The notes under the pieces: generated by a model
What the model was told of the DNA's origin: nothing
Seen by the model: the letters and a program-made list of their open reading frames with translations, nothing else
Database searches by the model: none
Shown here: piece after piece, positions 7,067 to 15,031 of the stretch
Numbering within the stretch: the stretch's first letter is position 1
How the letters are laid out: every line of letters starts with the position of its first letter
Program-made: the position numbers and the translations under genes
NCBI RefSeq assembly: GCF_039541855.1
Contig: NZ_BAABHA010000013.1
Coordinates: forward strand, 1 to 64,000
Source of the DNA: Solirubrum koreensis
Lineage (GTDB): Bacteria > Bacteroidota > Bacteroidia > Cytophagales > Hymenobacteraceae
Direction: 5' to 3'
Length of the DNA: 64,000 nt

Positions 7067-9907
7067 ATGCCGCACCCTGTTGATTCTTCTGCCGCGTCGC
7101 TGCTGGCCGACACGCTGTTGCGCGTGTCGGCCAGCGGCATCATTCTGTACCAGCCGATCACGGCCGCCGACGGGCGGATCGAGGATTTTCAGTTTGTGCG
7201 GGTCAATGCCGCGGCGCAGCAGCGGCTGGCGTTGCCCGAACGCCCCGCCCAAACGTTTCTGCAGCAATACCCCCACGCCGCGGCCCAGGGCGTGTTTGCT
7301 TTTTACTGCCACGCATACGCCTCGGGCGAACTGCGCCAGTTCAGCGTCGATTACCCGGGCAACAGCCTCAACGCGTATTTTCAGCTGACGGCCCAGCGCT
7401 GCGGCGAGCTGTTGGTCATCAGCTTCGCCGACGTGAGCCACCGCCACAACACGTCCGTGGAAACGCTGCTGCGCGAGGGGCGGCGCCTGGAACACGCGGC
7501 CCGCGTGGCTGCGGAAACCCAATACGCCCAGCTGCAGCGGGTGCTGGACCAGGCACCGGCGCTGCTGTGCATCTTGGCCGGCCCCGAATTGGTGGTGGAG
7601 TTTACCAACGCGGCCTACCGGCAACTGCTGGGCGGACGCGAGTTGGTGGGCCAGCCATTGGGGCAGGCGCTGCCGGAACTGGCGGCGCAAGGCTACCTGG
7701 ACTTGCTGGATAAGGTCTACCACTCGGGCGAATTGCTGCATGCCGTGGAGCAACCGGCCACCCTGGACTTTGCCCGCACCGGCGCGGTCGAAACCCGTTA
7801 CTTTACCTTCAGCTACCAACCCCGGCGCGGCGCCACCGGCCGCGTCGACGGCGTCATCGTGCTCGGGTACGACGCGACCGAGCAAGTACGCGCCCGCCAA
7901 CAGGTGCTCGCGCTCAACCAGGACTTGGCCGGGGCCAACCAACGGTTGGAAAGCCGGGTGCACGCGCGCACCCGGGAGCTGCAGCAGGCCCGCGCCGAAG
8001 CCGAACACCAGCGCGCCCGTTTGGAGCGGTTGTTTCGCACGGCGCCGGCCATCGTCAACACCAACGTGGGCCCCGACCACGTCTTCGAGTTGGTGCACCC
8101 GCTTACGGACCAGCTCTTCGGGTTCCGGCCGTTGGCGGGCCTGCCCATCCGCGACGCCCTGCCCGATGTAGAGGCGGCGTTTTTCGACCTGATGGACCGG
8201 GTGTACCGCACCGGCCAACCTTACCACGGCCGGGGCGTGCCGGTGCGCGCCGGCCCCGCCGGCGGCCCGCTCACCGAGGCCTACTTCGATTTCACCTACC
8301 AGCCGTTGCGGGCCGCCGACGGCCAGATCGAGGGCGTGATGACCTTTGCCGTGAACGTAACCGAGCAGGTGCGCGCCCGGCAATTGGCCGAGCAGAACGA
8401 GGCGCGGTTCCGCCGCTTGGCCGAAACCGCCCCGCTCATCGTGTGGGAAGCCGATGCCGCTGGACAGACCACGTACTTGAGCCCGTACTGGGAGCAAATT
8501 ACTTCGGCTGCCAACGGCCAAGGCCTGGACTGGCGCGCCTACGTCCACCCCGACGACCAGGCAGCGCTCGTGCAGGCGTGGCAAGCCTGCGTGCGCACCG
8601 AACAACCCTTTCAGCACGAATTGCGCCTGCGCCTGGCCGCCACCGGCGACTACCGCTGGTTTCTGGACCGGGCTGACCCGGTGCGTGACCCCGCCGGCCA
8701 CGTCGTGCAGTGGGTGGGGGCGGCCGCCGACATCGACGCGCAAAAACGGGTGCAGCAGGCCCTGCAGGCCAGCGAGCAGTACTTCCGGGACATGGCCGAC
8801 TTGGTGCCCACCCTCATCTGGCAAACCGACGCCCACGGGGCCTGCGTGTACCTGAATGCCTCTTGGTATGCTTACACGGGCCAGCGGCCCGGCGAAGCCT
8901 TGGGCTACGGCTGGCAGCAGGCGGTCCATCCCGAGGACTTGGCCCGCGTGGCCGAGCTGGCGTTGCCGGCGGTGGCCGCCGGCCAGCCGTTTACCGCCGT
9001 GTACCGCCTGCGCAACGCCGCCGGGCAGTACCGCTGGATCACCGACTCGGGCCGTCCCCGCGTGGACGCCCAGGGCAACGCCGGCGGTTACCTCGGTTCG
9101 GTGACGGACATCGACGAGCAGAAACGCGCCGAGCAGGCCCTGCAGCTTCTCGCCGGGGAGCTGCGCACGGCCCACGCGCACGCCCAGCAACTCAACGACG
9201 AACTGGCCGCCCGCAACGCGCAGTTGCAACGCCTCAACGAAGAACTGGACACGTTTGTGTACATGGCCGCCCACGACCTGCGCGCGCCCCTGCTCGACAT
9301 CGAAGGGCTGGTGCACGCGCTCGGCGAGGACCTGCCGCCGGCCGCCGTGCCGCCGGACGCGGCCCGCCTGCTGCACCTGCTGCGCGGCACCACGCAGCGC
9401 TTCAAGGACCTGGTGGAGGGCATGACGGCCGTGGCGCGGGCGCAACAGCCGCCCACTGCTTTTGAGGAGGTGGACCTGCTGCCCGTCATCGACGCGGTGC
9501 AGCTCGACCTGCAGCCGCTGATCCGGCAAACCCGGGCCCGCATCGACGTGGCGTCCAGCGGGTGCGCGCGGGCCACGCTGGCGCCGCCAAACGCCCGCTC
9601 GGTGGTGTACAACTTGCTCAGCAACGCGCTCAAGTACCGCCACCCCGACCGGGCGCCGCGGGTGCGCGTGGCCTGCTACGACGAGGAGCCCTACACCGTG
9701 CTCACGGTGCAAGACAACGGCTTGGGTCTGGACGCGGCCGCGCAAGCGGCCTTGTTCGCCCCGTTTCAGCGCCTGCACCACCACGTGGAAGGCCACGGCC
9801 TCGGGTTGTACATGATCAAGCGCCTGGTGGAAAACGCGGGCGGTCGCATCGAAGTGGACAGCCAAGACGGGTGGGGCACCACCTTCCGCGTGTTTCTCCG
9901 CCGGTGA
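7067..9907 (+). CDS. Multi-PAS sensor histidine kinase
   Basis: A 946-residue cytoplasmic histidine kinase with no membrane segment. About five PAS domains cover residues 20-690, the later ones carrying the HPDD/YRW motifs of PAS-fold-3 domains. The HisKA phosphorylation helix has His736 in YMAAHDLRAP, and a HATPase_c domain follows with N-box NLLSNALKY (~848), G1 DNGLGLD (~884) and G2 GHGLGLYMIKRL (~910). All catalytic motifs are intact. No receiver domain or response regulator is encoded next to it, so its partner is elsewhere. Neighbours are the kinase-less PAS protein upstream and STAS-like and GAF proteins downstream on the same strand. A close relative with the same layout is at 15032-17878. 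Confidence 0.9.
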   Translation: MPHPVDSSAASLLADTLLRVSASGIILYQPITAADGRIEDFQFVRVNAAAQQRLALPERPAQTFLQQYPHAAAQGVFAFYCHAYASGELRQFSVDYPGNSLNAYFQLTAQRCGELLVISFADVSHRHNTSVETLLREGRRLEHAARVAAETQYAQLQRVLDQAPALLCILAGPELVVEFTNAAYRQLLGGRELVGQPLGQALPELAAQGYLDLLDKVYHSGELLHAVEQPATLDFARTGAVETRYFTFSYQPRRGATGRVDGVIVLGYDATEQVRARQQVLALNQDLAGANQRLESRVHARTRELQQARAEAEHQRARLERLFRTAPAIVNTNVGPDHVFELVHPLTDQLFGFRPLAGLPIRDALPDVEAAFFDLMDRVYRTGQPYHGRGVPVRAGPAGGPLTEAYFDFTYQPLRAADGQIEGVMTFAVNVTEQVRARQLAEQNEARFRRLAETAPLIVWEADAAGQTTYLSPYWEQITSAANGQGLDWRAYVHPDDQAALVQAWQACVRTEQPFQHELRLRLAATGDYRWFLDRADPVRDPAGHVVQWVGAAADIDAQKRVQQALQASEQYFRDMADLVPTLIWQTDAHGACVYLNASWYAYTGQRPGEALGYGWQQAVHPEDLARVAELALPAVAAGQPFTAVYRLRNAAGQYRWITDSGRPRVDAQGNAGGYLGSVTDIDEQKRAEQALQLLAGELRTAHAHAQQLNDELAARNAQLQRLNEELDTFVYMAAHDLRAPLLDIEGLVHALGEDLPPAAVPPDAARLLHLLRGTTQRFKDLVEGMTAVARAQQPPTAFEEVDLLPVIDAVQLDLQPLIRQTRARIDVASSGCARATLAPPNARSVVYNLLSNALKYRHPDRAPRVRVACYDEEPYTVLTVQDNGLGLDAAAQAALFAPFQRLHHHVEGHGLGLYMIKRLVENAGGRIEVDSQDGWGTTFRVFLRR

Positions 9908-10050
9908 GCACCGCGTGCTGTTGCAGCCGCGCCGCGGCGTGTCGGGGCCCTGCGCATGCTCTGCTGATTCGGCTTGGCAAGCATGCCGACCGGTCCCGGC
10001 AAAACTTTTGCACCCGCGGCCAGTTTGGTAGTGGCCGCACTTTCCTGCCG

Positions 10051-10542
10051 ATGCCACACCTCGTAACCCAACTGTCGGACTTCACCATCCACCACCGCGC
10101 CGACCTGGACCTGCTCGTGGTCCGCTGGTGGGCGGAGTACCGCTCGCTTCCCGTGCTGCAGCAAGAACACGCGGCCTTGTTGGCGGCGTTGGCCAGCCAC
10201 CCAACCAGCCGGGTGTTGCTCGACGTGCGCCGCCACCAACTGCCCCACGTCGAGCCCGCGGCGTGGATTGTGGAGCAGTGGTTCCCGCAAGCGGTGGCCC
10301 AACTGGCGCCCCGCCGCCTGCGGTTGGCTTATTTGCTCTCGCCCAGCCGTCGGGCGGCCTTGCAGGCCGGGCAAGCGTTGCACCCGGTTGTGGCCGAGGC
10401 CACCCGCCCGCACCAGCCGTATGACCTGGGGTTGTTCGATACCGAAGGCGAAGCCGTGCGGTGGTTGCGAGAGCGCGCACCCACGGCCGTGGCGTCGCGA
10501 GCCGGCGGCCCAGCGGCGGCCCAGGAGGGCAAATTTCTGTAA
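10051..10542 (+). CDS. STAS-like small protein
   Basis: A 163-residue protein of the same class as those at 1515 and 2274. It has beta strands DLLVVRWWAEY and SRVLLDVRRH, a helix VEPAAWIVEQWFP, strand RLAYLLSP, and the closing YDLGLFDTEGEAVRWLRERA that matches the end of the 2274-2678 protein. The frame is open upstream to 9562, but that part overlaps the kinase gene, so the ATG at 10051 is used. It lies between a PAS histidine kinase and a GAF protein, 8 bases before the latter. This suggests a role in the same signalling pathway; that link is inference. Confidence 0.65.
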   Translation: MPHLVTQLSDFTIHHRADLDLLVVRWWAEYRSLPVLQQEHAALLAALASHPTSRVLLDVRRHQLPHVEPAAWIVEQWFPQAVAQLAPRRLRLAYLLSPSRRAALQAGQALHPVVAEATRPHQPYDLGLFDTEGEAVRWLRERAPTAVASRAGGPAAAQEGKFL

Positions 10543-10550
10543 TATAAGGC

Positions 10551-11201
10551 ATGGATCATATTTCCCCCCTTTCAGCGGCCCAAGCGCGGCAACTCCGGTG
10601 GCAGGGCTACACCCTGTGCGGCACGGTGCAGGACCGGCTGCTCAACGAGGTGGCCCTGGTCACGGCCCGCTTGTTCGGCGCCTCCGTGGCCCTGGTGTCG
10701 CTGGCCGACGCCTCGCAGGTGTGGTTCCGGGGGCAGTGGGGGTGGGCCGGCCCGGCCCGCGTGCCGCGGGACCGGTGCCTGTGCGCCGCCGCCCTGCTGC
10801 GGGAGCAATGCCTGGTGTTCGAGGATTTGCAGCGCGACCCCTGCACGCTGGGCAGCGCCGCCGCCGCGGCCGCCAGCGGGCTGCGCTTTTACGCCGCCCA
10901 CGCGCTGGGGGCGCTGAGCATCATGGCCGCCGAGCCGCGCCCCTTCGACGCGGCCAGCCGGGACGCGTTGGCGCAGCTGGCGCACCTGACCAGCGCCGTG
11001 CTGGCCCTGCGCGGCGCGGCCGCCGAAGCCCACGCGTTGCCGACGCTGTTGCCGGTTCTGGAGCAAGCCGCCCTGCGGCCGCTGACGCAATTGCTGGTGG
11101 TGGCCAACCGCTGGCGCCACCCCGCGTCGGTTTCCGACGCCCCGGCCAAGTGGGCCGCCGTCGCGCAGGCGGTGCGCCAGGGCTTGGCAGCGCTGAGCTA
11201 A
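10551..11201 (+). CDS. GAF-domain protein
   Basis: A 216-residue protein dominated by one GAF domain at about residues 20-150. Marks include DRLLNEVALVTARLFGASVALVSLAD, then WFRGQWGW, the PRDRCLCAAALL motif typical of bacterial GAF domains, LVFEDLQRDP and LRFYAAHALG. It lacks kinase, cyclase or HTH output, so it is a stand-alone sensor or a partner of the PAS kinase encoded two genes upstream. The ligand is unknown. It follows the STAS-like gene by 8 bases and probably ends that transcript. The ~65-residue C-terminal tail is helical and unrecognised. Confidence 0.8.
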   Translation: MDHISPLSAAQARQLRWQGYTLCGTVQDRLLNEVALVTARLFGASVALVSLADASQVWFRGQWGWAGPARVPRDRCLCAAALLREQCLVFEDLQRDPCTLGSAAAAAASGLRFYAAHALGALSIMAAEPRPFDAASRDALAQLAHLTSAVLALRGAAAEAHALPTLLPVLEQAALRPLTQLLVVANRWRHPASVSDAPAKWAAVAQAVRQGLAALS

Positions 11202-11488
11202 CCCGTAAGGCAGGGCTACGCCCGTACCGCGGGAGAACGGCGGCGCCCGGGCGAGTCGGTAACGCCCAACCCAGCCGTGGTGGCGCTGTTCCCCTCGCCG
11301 GGCGTGTCCCGGGGCCGTCTACGCGCGGGGACAGCACGGATGAACCACGGCCCCTGCGGCGGGCTTGCCGTGCCTCCCGCGCTTTGGGGTAGGGCCGGGC
11401 CTCCTGGATGCCAGTCCCCCTTTTACAGGGCCTTGCCAAGACCTGCTCCGCAGCGATGCGCAGGCGGTAGAGGATGTTTCCAGCCCGT

Positions 11489-11530
11489 CCGCTCGTTTAA
11501 CCTTTGTACCAAACTTTTAACCAAGGCCAA
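11489..11530 (+). repeat. 42-bp repeat, copy B
   Basis: It begins CCGCTCGTTTAACC and ends TTAACCAAGGCCAA. It is nearly identical to copy D (14973) and has no transposase remnant beside it, so it may be a solo end or the edge of a small non-autonomous element. Confidence 0.65.
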
Positions 11531-11923
11531 AAGTATCGCCTTCCAGCGGCAAGGCGGCTCCGGCTTTTCCAGCAGGGGGCTAACTACGGCGCGGTCGCGT
11601 GGCGGAGCGACGGCCTCACTCTGAGAAGAAGAGCTGTTTGCCGAAGACGCGCGGGTGCCGCGCGTACGCCACGACGCGGCGGGAGGGCGAAAACGAAGCG
11701 GGGAACACCCGCTTCAGCAACGTCGTATCCGCCTCTCCAGGGGCCCGCCGGACGGTGCCGTGGCGCAACGGGGTGGCTTTTAAATCGCTGCGTTGCCATC
11801 TGCTCGTCTTCGAAGAGTAGGCGCGCAACCCGGTTGCCGCCGGGCGCGCTGCTGCGGGGCTGCCCCGGTTCGTGTCGGTTCTGCTCGCCCAAGGCTACCA
11901 GGGCCAGTACCGCCACGCTGTGT

Positions 11924-11931
11924 TATCTTTG
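11924..11931 (+). promoter_or_regulatory. Bacteroidetes -7 box (TATCTTTG) for the RCC1 gene
   Basis: TATCTTTG matches the TAnnTTTG -7 consensus of the Bacteroidetes primary sigma factor and lies 31 bases upstream of the RCC1 gene's start codon. No clear -33 TTG element was found at the usual spacing. Confidence 0.5.
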
Positions 11932-11962
11932 CTTACGTTTTACCCCTTTCAGGATCAACTAA

Positions 11963-14422
11963 ATGCGAAGACTTTTATCCTCCATGACGAGCCTGCGCGG
12001 TCTGCTAAGCCTCTACCTGTTGCTGGCTTGCGGGGGGGGCCTACGGGCGCAGCAGCACAGCGTATGGGTGCGCGCCGACGGCGCCCTGTGGACCTGGGGC
12101 CGCAACACCTTCGGGCAACTCGGCGACGGAACACTGGTGGACAAGCGGGTGCCTACCGTCGTGGGCACCAGCACGGCTTGGCGCACGGCCGTGGCGGGCG
12201 GCAACTTTACCGTGGCGCTGCAGCAAGACGGCTCGCTCTGGACCTGGGGGCACAACTACGACGGCCAGCTCGGCACGGGCTCGAACAACGACCGGGCCGT
12301 GCCCGGGCGCGTGGGCACGGCTACCTGGGTGAGCGTCGGGGCTGGGGTCGAACACGCGGTGGCCGTGCGCCAGGACGGCACGCTGTGGGCCTGGGGAAGC
12401 AACGGCAACGGGCGCCTGGGAACCAACTTCCCTTTCGCGCTGCTGAGCCCCGGCCGGGTGGGTACGGCTGCAAATTGGCAAAGCGTGACGGCAGGTGCAG
12501 ATTTCACCTTGGCTATTAAAACCGATGGCACGCTTTGGGCCTGGGGCCGCAATGATCAAGGGCAACTGGGCGACGGAACCACCACCGACCGGCTGACTCC
12601 GGTGCAAATCGGCACGGCCACTAATTGGCGCCACATAACTGCGGGCTTGGCGCACGTGGTGGGGCTGCGCCAAGACGGCTCGGCTTGGGCGTGGGGCTTT
12701 AACTCCAGCGGGCAACTCGGGCTGGGTACGGCGGTACGAAACCAGCTTGTGCCGACGCCGCTGGGCGCCGGTGCCGCTTGGGCAAGCGTAGCGGCGGGCG
12801 GCAGCCATACCCTGGCCGTGCGCCAAGACGGCACGCTCTGGGGCTGCGGCGGCAACGACGCCGGGCAATTGGGGGACAGCACGTTTCTTAACCGGTCCAG
12901 CCTGACGCAGGTAGGTGTCCTGCGCACCTGGCACAGCGTCGTGGCCATCACGTCCCACTCCGTGGCGGCGCGCCGGGACGGCACGCTCTGGGGCTGGGGC
13001 AACAGTTCGTTCGGGCAGGTGGGCAGTGCCCTGCTGGGCATGACAAATGAACCGGCGCCCTTCCGGGTGCAGCCGGGCTGGACCTGGCGCAGCATGTCGG
13101 CGGGCAGCGGCCACGGAATGGGGATCCGCAGCGACGGCACCCTCTGGGGCTGGGGCGACAACGACGACGGGCAGCTGGGCGACAGCACCCTCAACCGGCA
13201 GGTGCTGCCGGTGCGGATCGGACGCGACACCAACTGGCAGACCGTGGTGGCGGGGCAAGGGCACACCCTGGCCCTCAAAACCGACGGCACGCTCTGGGCC
13301 TGGGGCCGCAATGATCAAGGGCAATTGGGCTTGGGTACCACGGGTCCGGTAGCGGCGGAGCCCAGCGTGCCGCGGCAGGTAGGAACGGCCACTACCTGGC
13401 GCAGCGTGGCCGTGGCGGGCAGCTACACCCTGGCCTTGCGGCAGGACGGGACGCTGTGGGCCTGGGGCAGCAACCAGGGCCAGTTCGGCGACGGCACCAC
13501 CACCAGCCGCAACGTACCCACCCGGGTAGGTACCCTGACTACCTGGCAAAGCATCAGCGCCGCGGCGGGCGTGGCCCACGGCATCCGAACCGACGGCTCG
13601 CTCTGGGGCTGGGGCAGCAGCGGCTTCGGGCAGGTCGGCGACGGAACGACAACTGTGCGGCTGAGCCCGGTGCAGATCGGCACGGCCACGAACTGGCAAA
13701 GCGTGTCCGACGGCTCCAGCTACGCGCTGGCCACGCGCACCGACGGCACGCTGTGGAGTTGGGGCCGCAACACCGAGGGGCAGTTGGGCAACGGTTCGAC
13801 GGGCACCGGGCGTACCAGCCCGGGCCAGGTGGGCTCTGGCACGACTTGGCTGGCGGCGCAGGGGGGCGCCGGGCATTCGCTGGCCCTGCGCCAAGATGGT
13901 ACGCTGTGGAGCTGGGGCCGCAACGACTCCGGGCAGTTGGGTATCGGCTCATCGAGCACGCCCCCCCTTGCCGTTCCCCGCCAAGCCGGCACAGCGCTGT
14001 GGGCAGCGGTACGCGGCGGCGCGATCTTCTCTTTGGGGCTGCAGCCCGACGGAACGCTGTGGGGGTGGGGTTCCAACGCCCGCGGGCAGTTGGGCATTCC
14101 CCTGCGCAGCCCGGTACCGCTGCTCATTGCGGGCAATGCCGTGCCGCTGGCCACCCGGACCAACAGCCGCCGCGCAGCCGATTTCGTGGCCTACCCCACG
14201 GTGGCGTCGGAAGCGGTGCACTACGCCTATGCCGGCTCCTTACTACCAACCGATGCTACTCTGGAAGTGCTACGCCTGAACGGGCAGCGCGTAGCGCAGT
14301 GGCCGCTGAACTCGGCAGCACCCCGCGGGCAGATGGCCGTAGCAGACTTGGCGCCAGGCTGGTATGTGCTGCGGCTGCGCACGTCTAGGAGCAGCTACGT
14401 AGCGCGCTTTCTGCGGCCGTAA
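11963..14422 (+). CDS. Secreted RCC1-repeat protein with type IX sorting domain
   Basis: 819 residues. An N-terminal signal peptide (RRLLSSMTSLRG, hydrophobic stretch, ending near LRAQ) is followed by fourteen RCC1-type repeats of about 50 residues, each with a core like DGTLWAWGRNDQGQLGDGT. Seven such repeats normally close one beta-propeller, so fourteen should give two. The last ~90 residues (FVAYPTV, LEVLRLNGQRVAQWPL, LAPGWYVLRL, ending SSYVARFLRP) form a typical Por/type IX C-terminal sorting domain. The protein should therefore be exported and attached or released at the cell surface. RCC1-like propellers bind proteins or polysaccharides; the ligand is unknown. A run of eight Gs lies inside the signal-peptide codons. 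The gene stands alone between transposon remnants. Confidence 0.9.
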   Translation: MRRLLSSMTSLRGLLSLYLLLACGGGLRAQQHSVWVRADGALWTWGRNTFGQLGDGTLVDKRVPTVVGTSTAWRTAVAGGNFTVALQQDGSLWTWGHNYDGQLGTGSNNDRAVPGRVGTATWVSVGAGVEHAVAVRQDGTLWAWGSNGNGRLGTNFPFALLSPGRVGTAANWQSVTAGADFTLAIKTDGTLWAWGRNDQGQLGDGTTTDRLTPVQIGTATNWRHITAGLAHVVGLRQDGSAWAWGFNSSGQLGLGTAVRNQLVPTPLGAGAAWASVAAGGSHTLAVRQDGTLWGCGGNDAGQLGDSTFLNRSSLTQVGVLRTWHSVVAITSHSVAARRDGTLWGWGNSSFGQVGSALLGMTNEPAPFRVQPGWTWRSMSAGSGHGMGIRSDGTLWGWGDNDDGQLGDSTLNRQVLPVRIGRDTNWQTVVAGQGHTLALKTDGTLWAWGRNDQGQLGLGTTGPVAAEPSVPRQVGTATTWRSVAVAGSYTLALRQDGTLWAWGSNQGQFGDGTTTSRNVPTRVGTLTTWQSISAAAGVAHGIRTDGSLWGWGSSGFGQVGDGTTTVRLSPVQIGTATNWQSVSDGSSYALATRTDGTLWSWGRNTEGQLGNGSTGTGRTSPGQVGSGTTWLAAQGGAGHSLALRQDGTLWSWGRNDSGQLGIGSSSTPPLAVPRQAGTALWAAVRGGAIFSLGLQPDGTLWGWGSNARGQLGIPLRSPVPLLIAGNAVPLATRTNSRRAADFVAYPTVASEAVHYAYAGSLLPTDATLEVLRLNGQRVAQWPLNSAAPRGQMAVADLAPGWYVLRLRTSRSSYVARFLRP

Positions 14423-14494
14423 GCGGTTGGCGCCGCAACGTACGCAGGAACTGAGCGGACTGGCCGCGGCACCCGGTCAGAAAGTAATTAATAA

Positions 14495-14518
14495 CGCCCC
14501 GGTAGACGAGCCGGGGCG
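14495..14518 (+). terminator. Hairpin after the RCC1 gene, possible weak terminator
   Basis: Perfect 8-bp arms CGCCCCGG/CCGGGGCG with an 8-base loop lie 72 bases after the RCC1 stop. No T-run follows, so intrinsic termination is uncertain. Confidence 0.4.
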
Positions 14519-14628
14519 GGGTTGGTATACGGCCCGCCGCCCGATATGCGGGGCGGAGCGGGAATGTCGTGTGGCGCATGGATAGATATACGTGCAAGCA
14601 GCTGGTGCAAAACACCGGTGCGTGCTAG

Positions 14629-14847
14629 AATTGTCTCTACCTCAACCAGTACTTGCTGCAGGCCGCGGCCTCCGCGCGTCAGGTCGTAGCCGCCGCCATC
14701 GCCGCTCGCTCGCCCGTGGGGTGGCAGTACATCGACCTGCACGGCGAGTTCGATTTCTCCGACGAGGCACCGAAAGACTCCCTCGGCTTTGGCCTAGACG
14801 CTCTTCTTGCCTTCCAACGCGAGGAGCCGTCGGCTCCGCCCGTTTAG
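14629..14847 (+). pseudogene. Remnant of a second Tn3-family transposase (3' tail)
   Basis: The frame from 14629 reads NCLYLNQYLLQAA, then VGWQYIDLHGEFDFSDEAP, and ends with a stop at 14847. It lines up with the last ~70 residues of the transposase at the window start (WNYLHLSQHL, LNLHGEYDFSDQP) but is clearly diverged, so it comes from a different element. An in-frame TAG at 14626 and the lack of similarity further upstream show that the rest is gone. Repeat copy C overlaps and follows the stop codon, as a terminal repeat would. Confidence 0.8.
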
Positions 14848-14877
14848 CTTTTGTACCAAACTGTTAACCAAGGCCAA
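14836..14877 (+). repeat. 42-bp repeat, copy C, at the end of the transposase remnant
   Basis: It begins CCGCCCGTTTAG (the TAG being the stop of the transposase remnant) and ends GTTAACCAAGGCCAA. Its position at a transposase 3' end is the main reason to read this repeat family as Tn3-type terminal repeats. Confidence 0.7.
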
Positions 14878-14972
14878 CTCTCTTCGACAACCCAGGCCGG
14901 CTAGCCTGCGGCGGGGCGATTAGCAGACCTATCTATACTACAGCTTTCTTGTGCCATCTTTCCCCTGCCGCC

Positions 14973-15014
14973 CCGCTCGTTTAATCTTTGTACCAAACTG
15001 TTAACCAAGGCCAA
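14973..15014 (+). repeat. 42-bp repeat, copy D
   Basis: It begins CCGCTCGTTTAATC and ends GTTAACCAAGGCCAA. It lies 95 bases after copy C in the same orientation and 17 bases beyond the stop of the convergent histidine kinase. Confidence 0.7.
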
Positions 15015-15031
15015 GGATACTGGGCAAGCCG

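Larger units (their letters stand above)
11202..11962. other. Gene-poor region with one 42-bp repeat
   Basis: About 760 bases with only mutually overlapping, low-complexity frames; no protein is recognised on either strand. It holds repeat copy B at 11489-11530 and, at its right end, the promoter box for the RCC1 gene. The composition suggests decayed mobile DNA. Confidence 0.45.

Noticed and set aside
6929..10057. Very long minus-strand open frame (over 1000 codons) opposite the PAS kinase
   Set aside because: High-GC DNA keeps antisense frames open; the translation is His/Gly/Val-rich without domains, while the plus strand encodes an intact kinase.
11504..11962. Plus-strand open frame leading into the RCC1 gene
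   Set aside because: Low-complexity Arg/Ala/Pro sequence starting inside repeat copy B; no family and no conserved character.
12041..13894. Long minus-strand open frame opposite the RCC1 gene with repeated motifs
   Set aside because: The repeats merely mirror the RCC1 repeats of the plus strand.
1271..15014. Reading the 42-bp repeats as plasmid origin iterons
   Set aside because: Iterons are clustered at short regular spacing beside a rep gene; these copies spread over 14 kb and no rep gene is near. C and D are only 137 bp apart but do not form an array.
14487..15014. CRISPR-like array suspected from two close repeats (C and D)
   Set aside because: Only two copies are close together and the unit is not regularly spaced; there are no cas genes.
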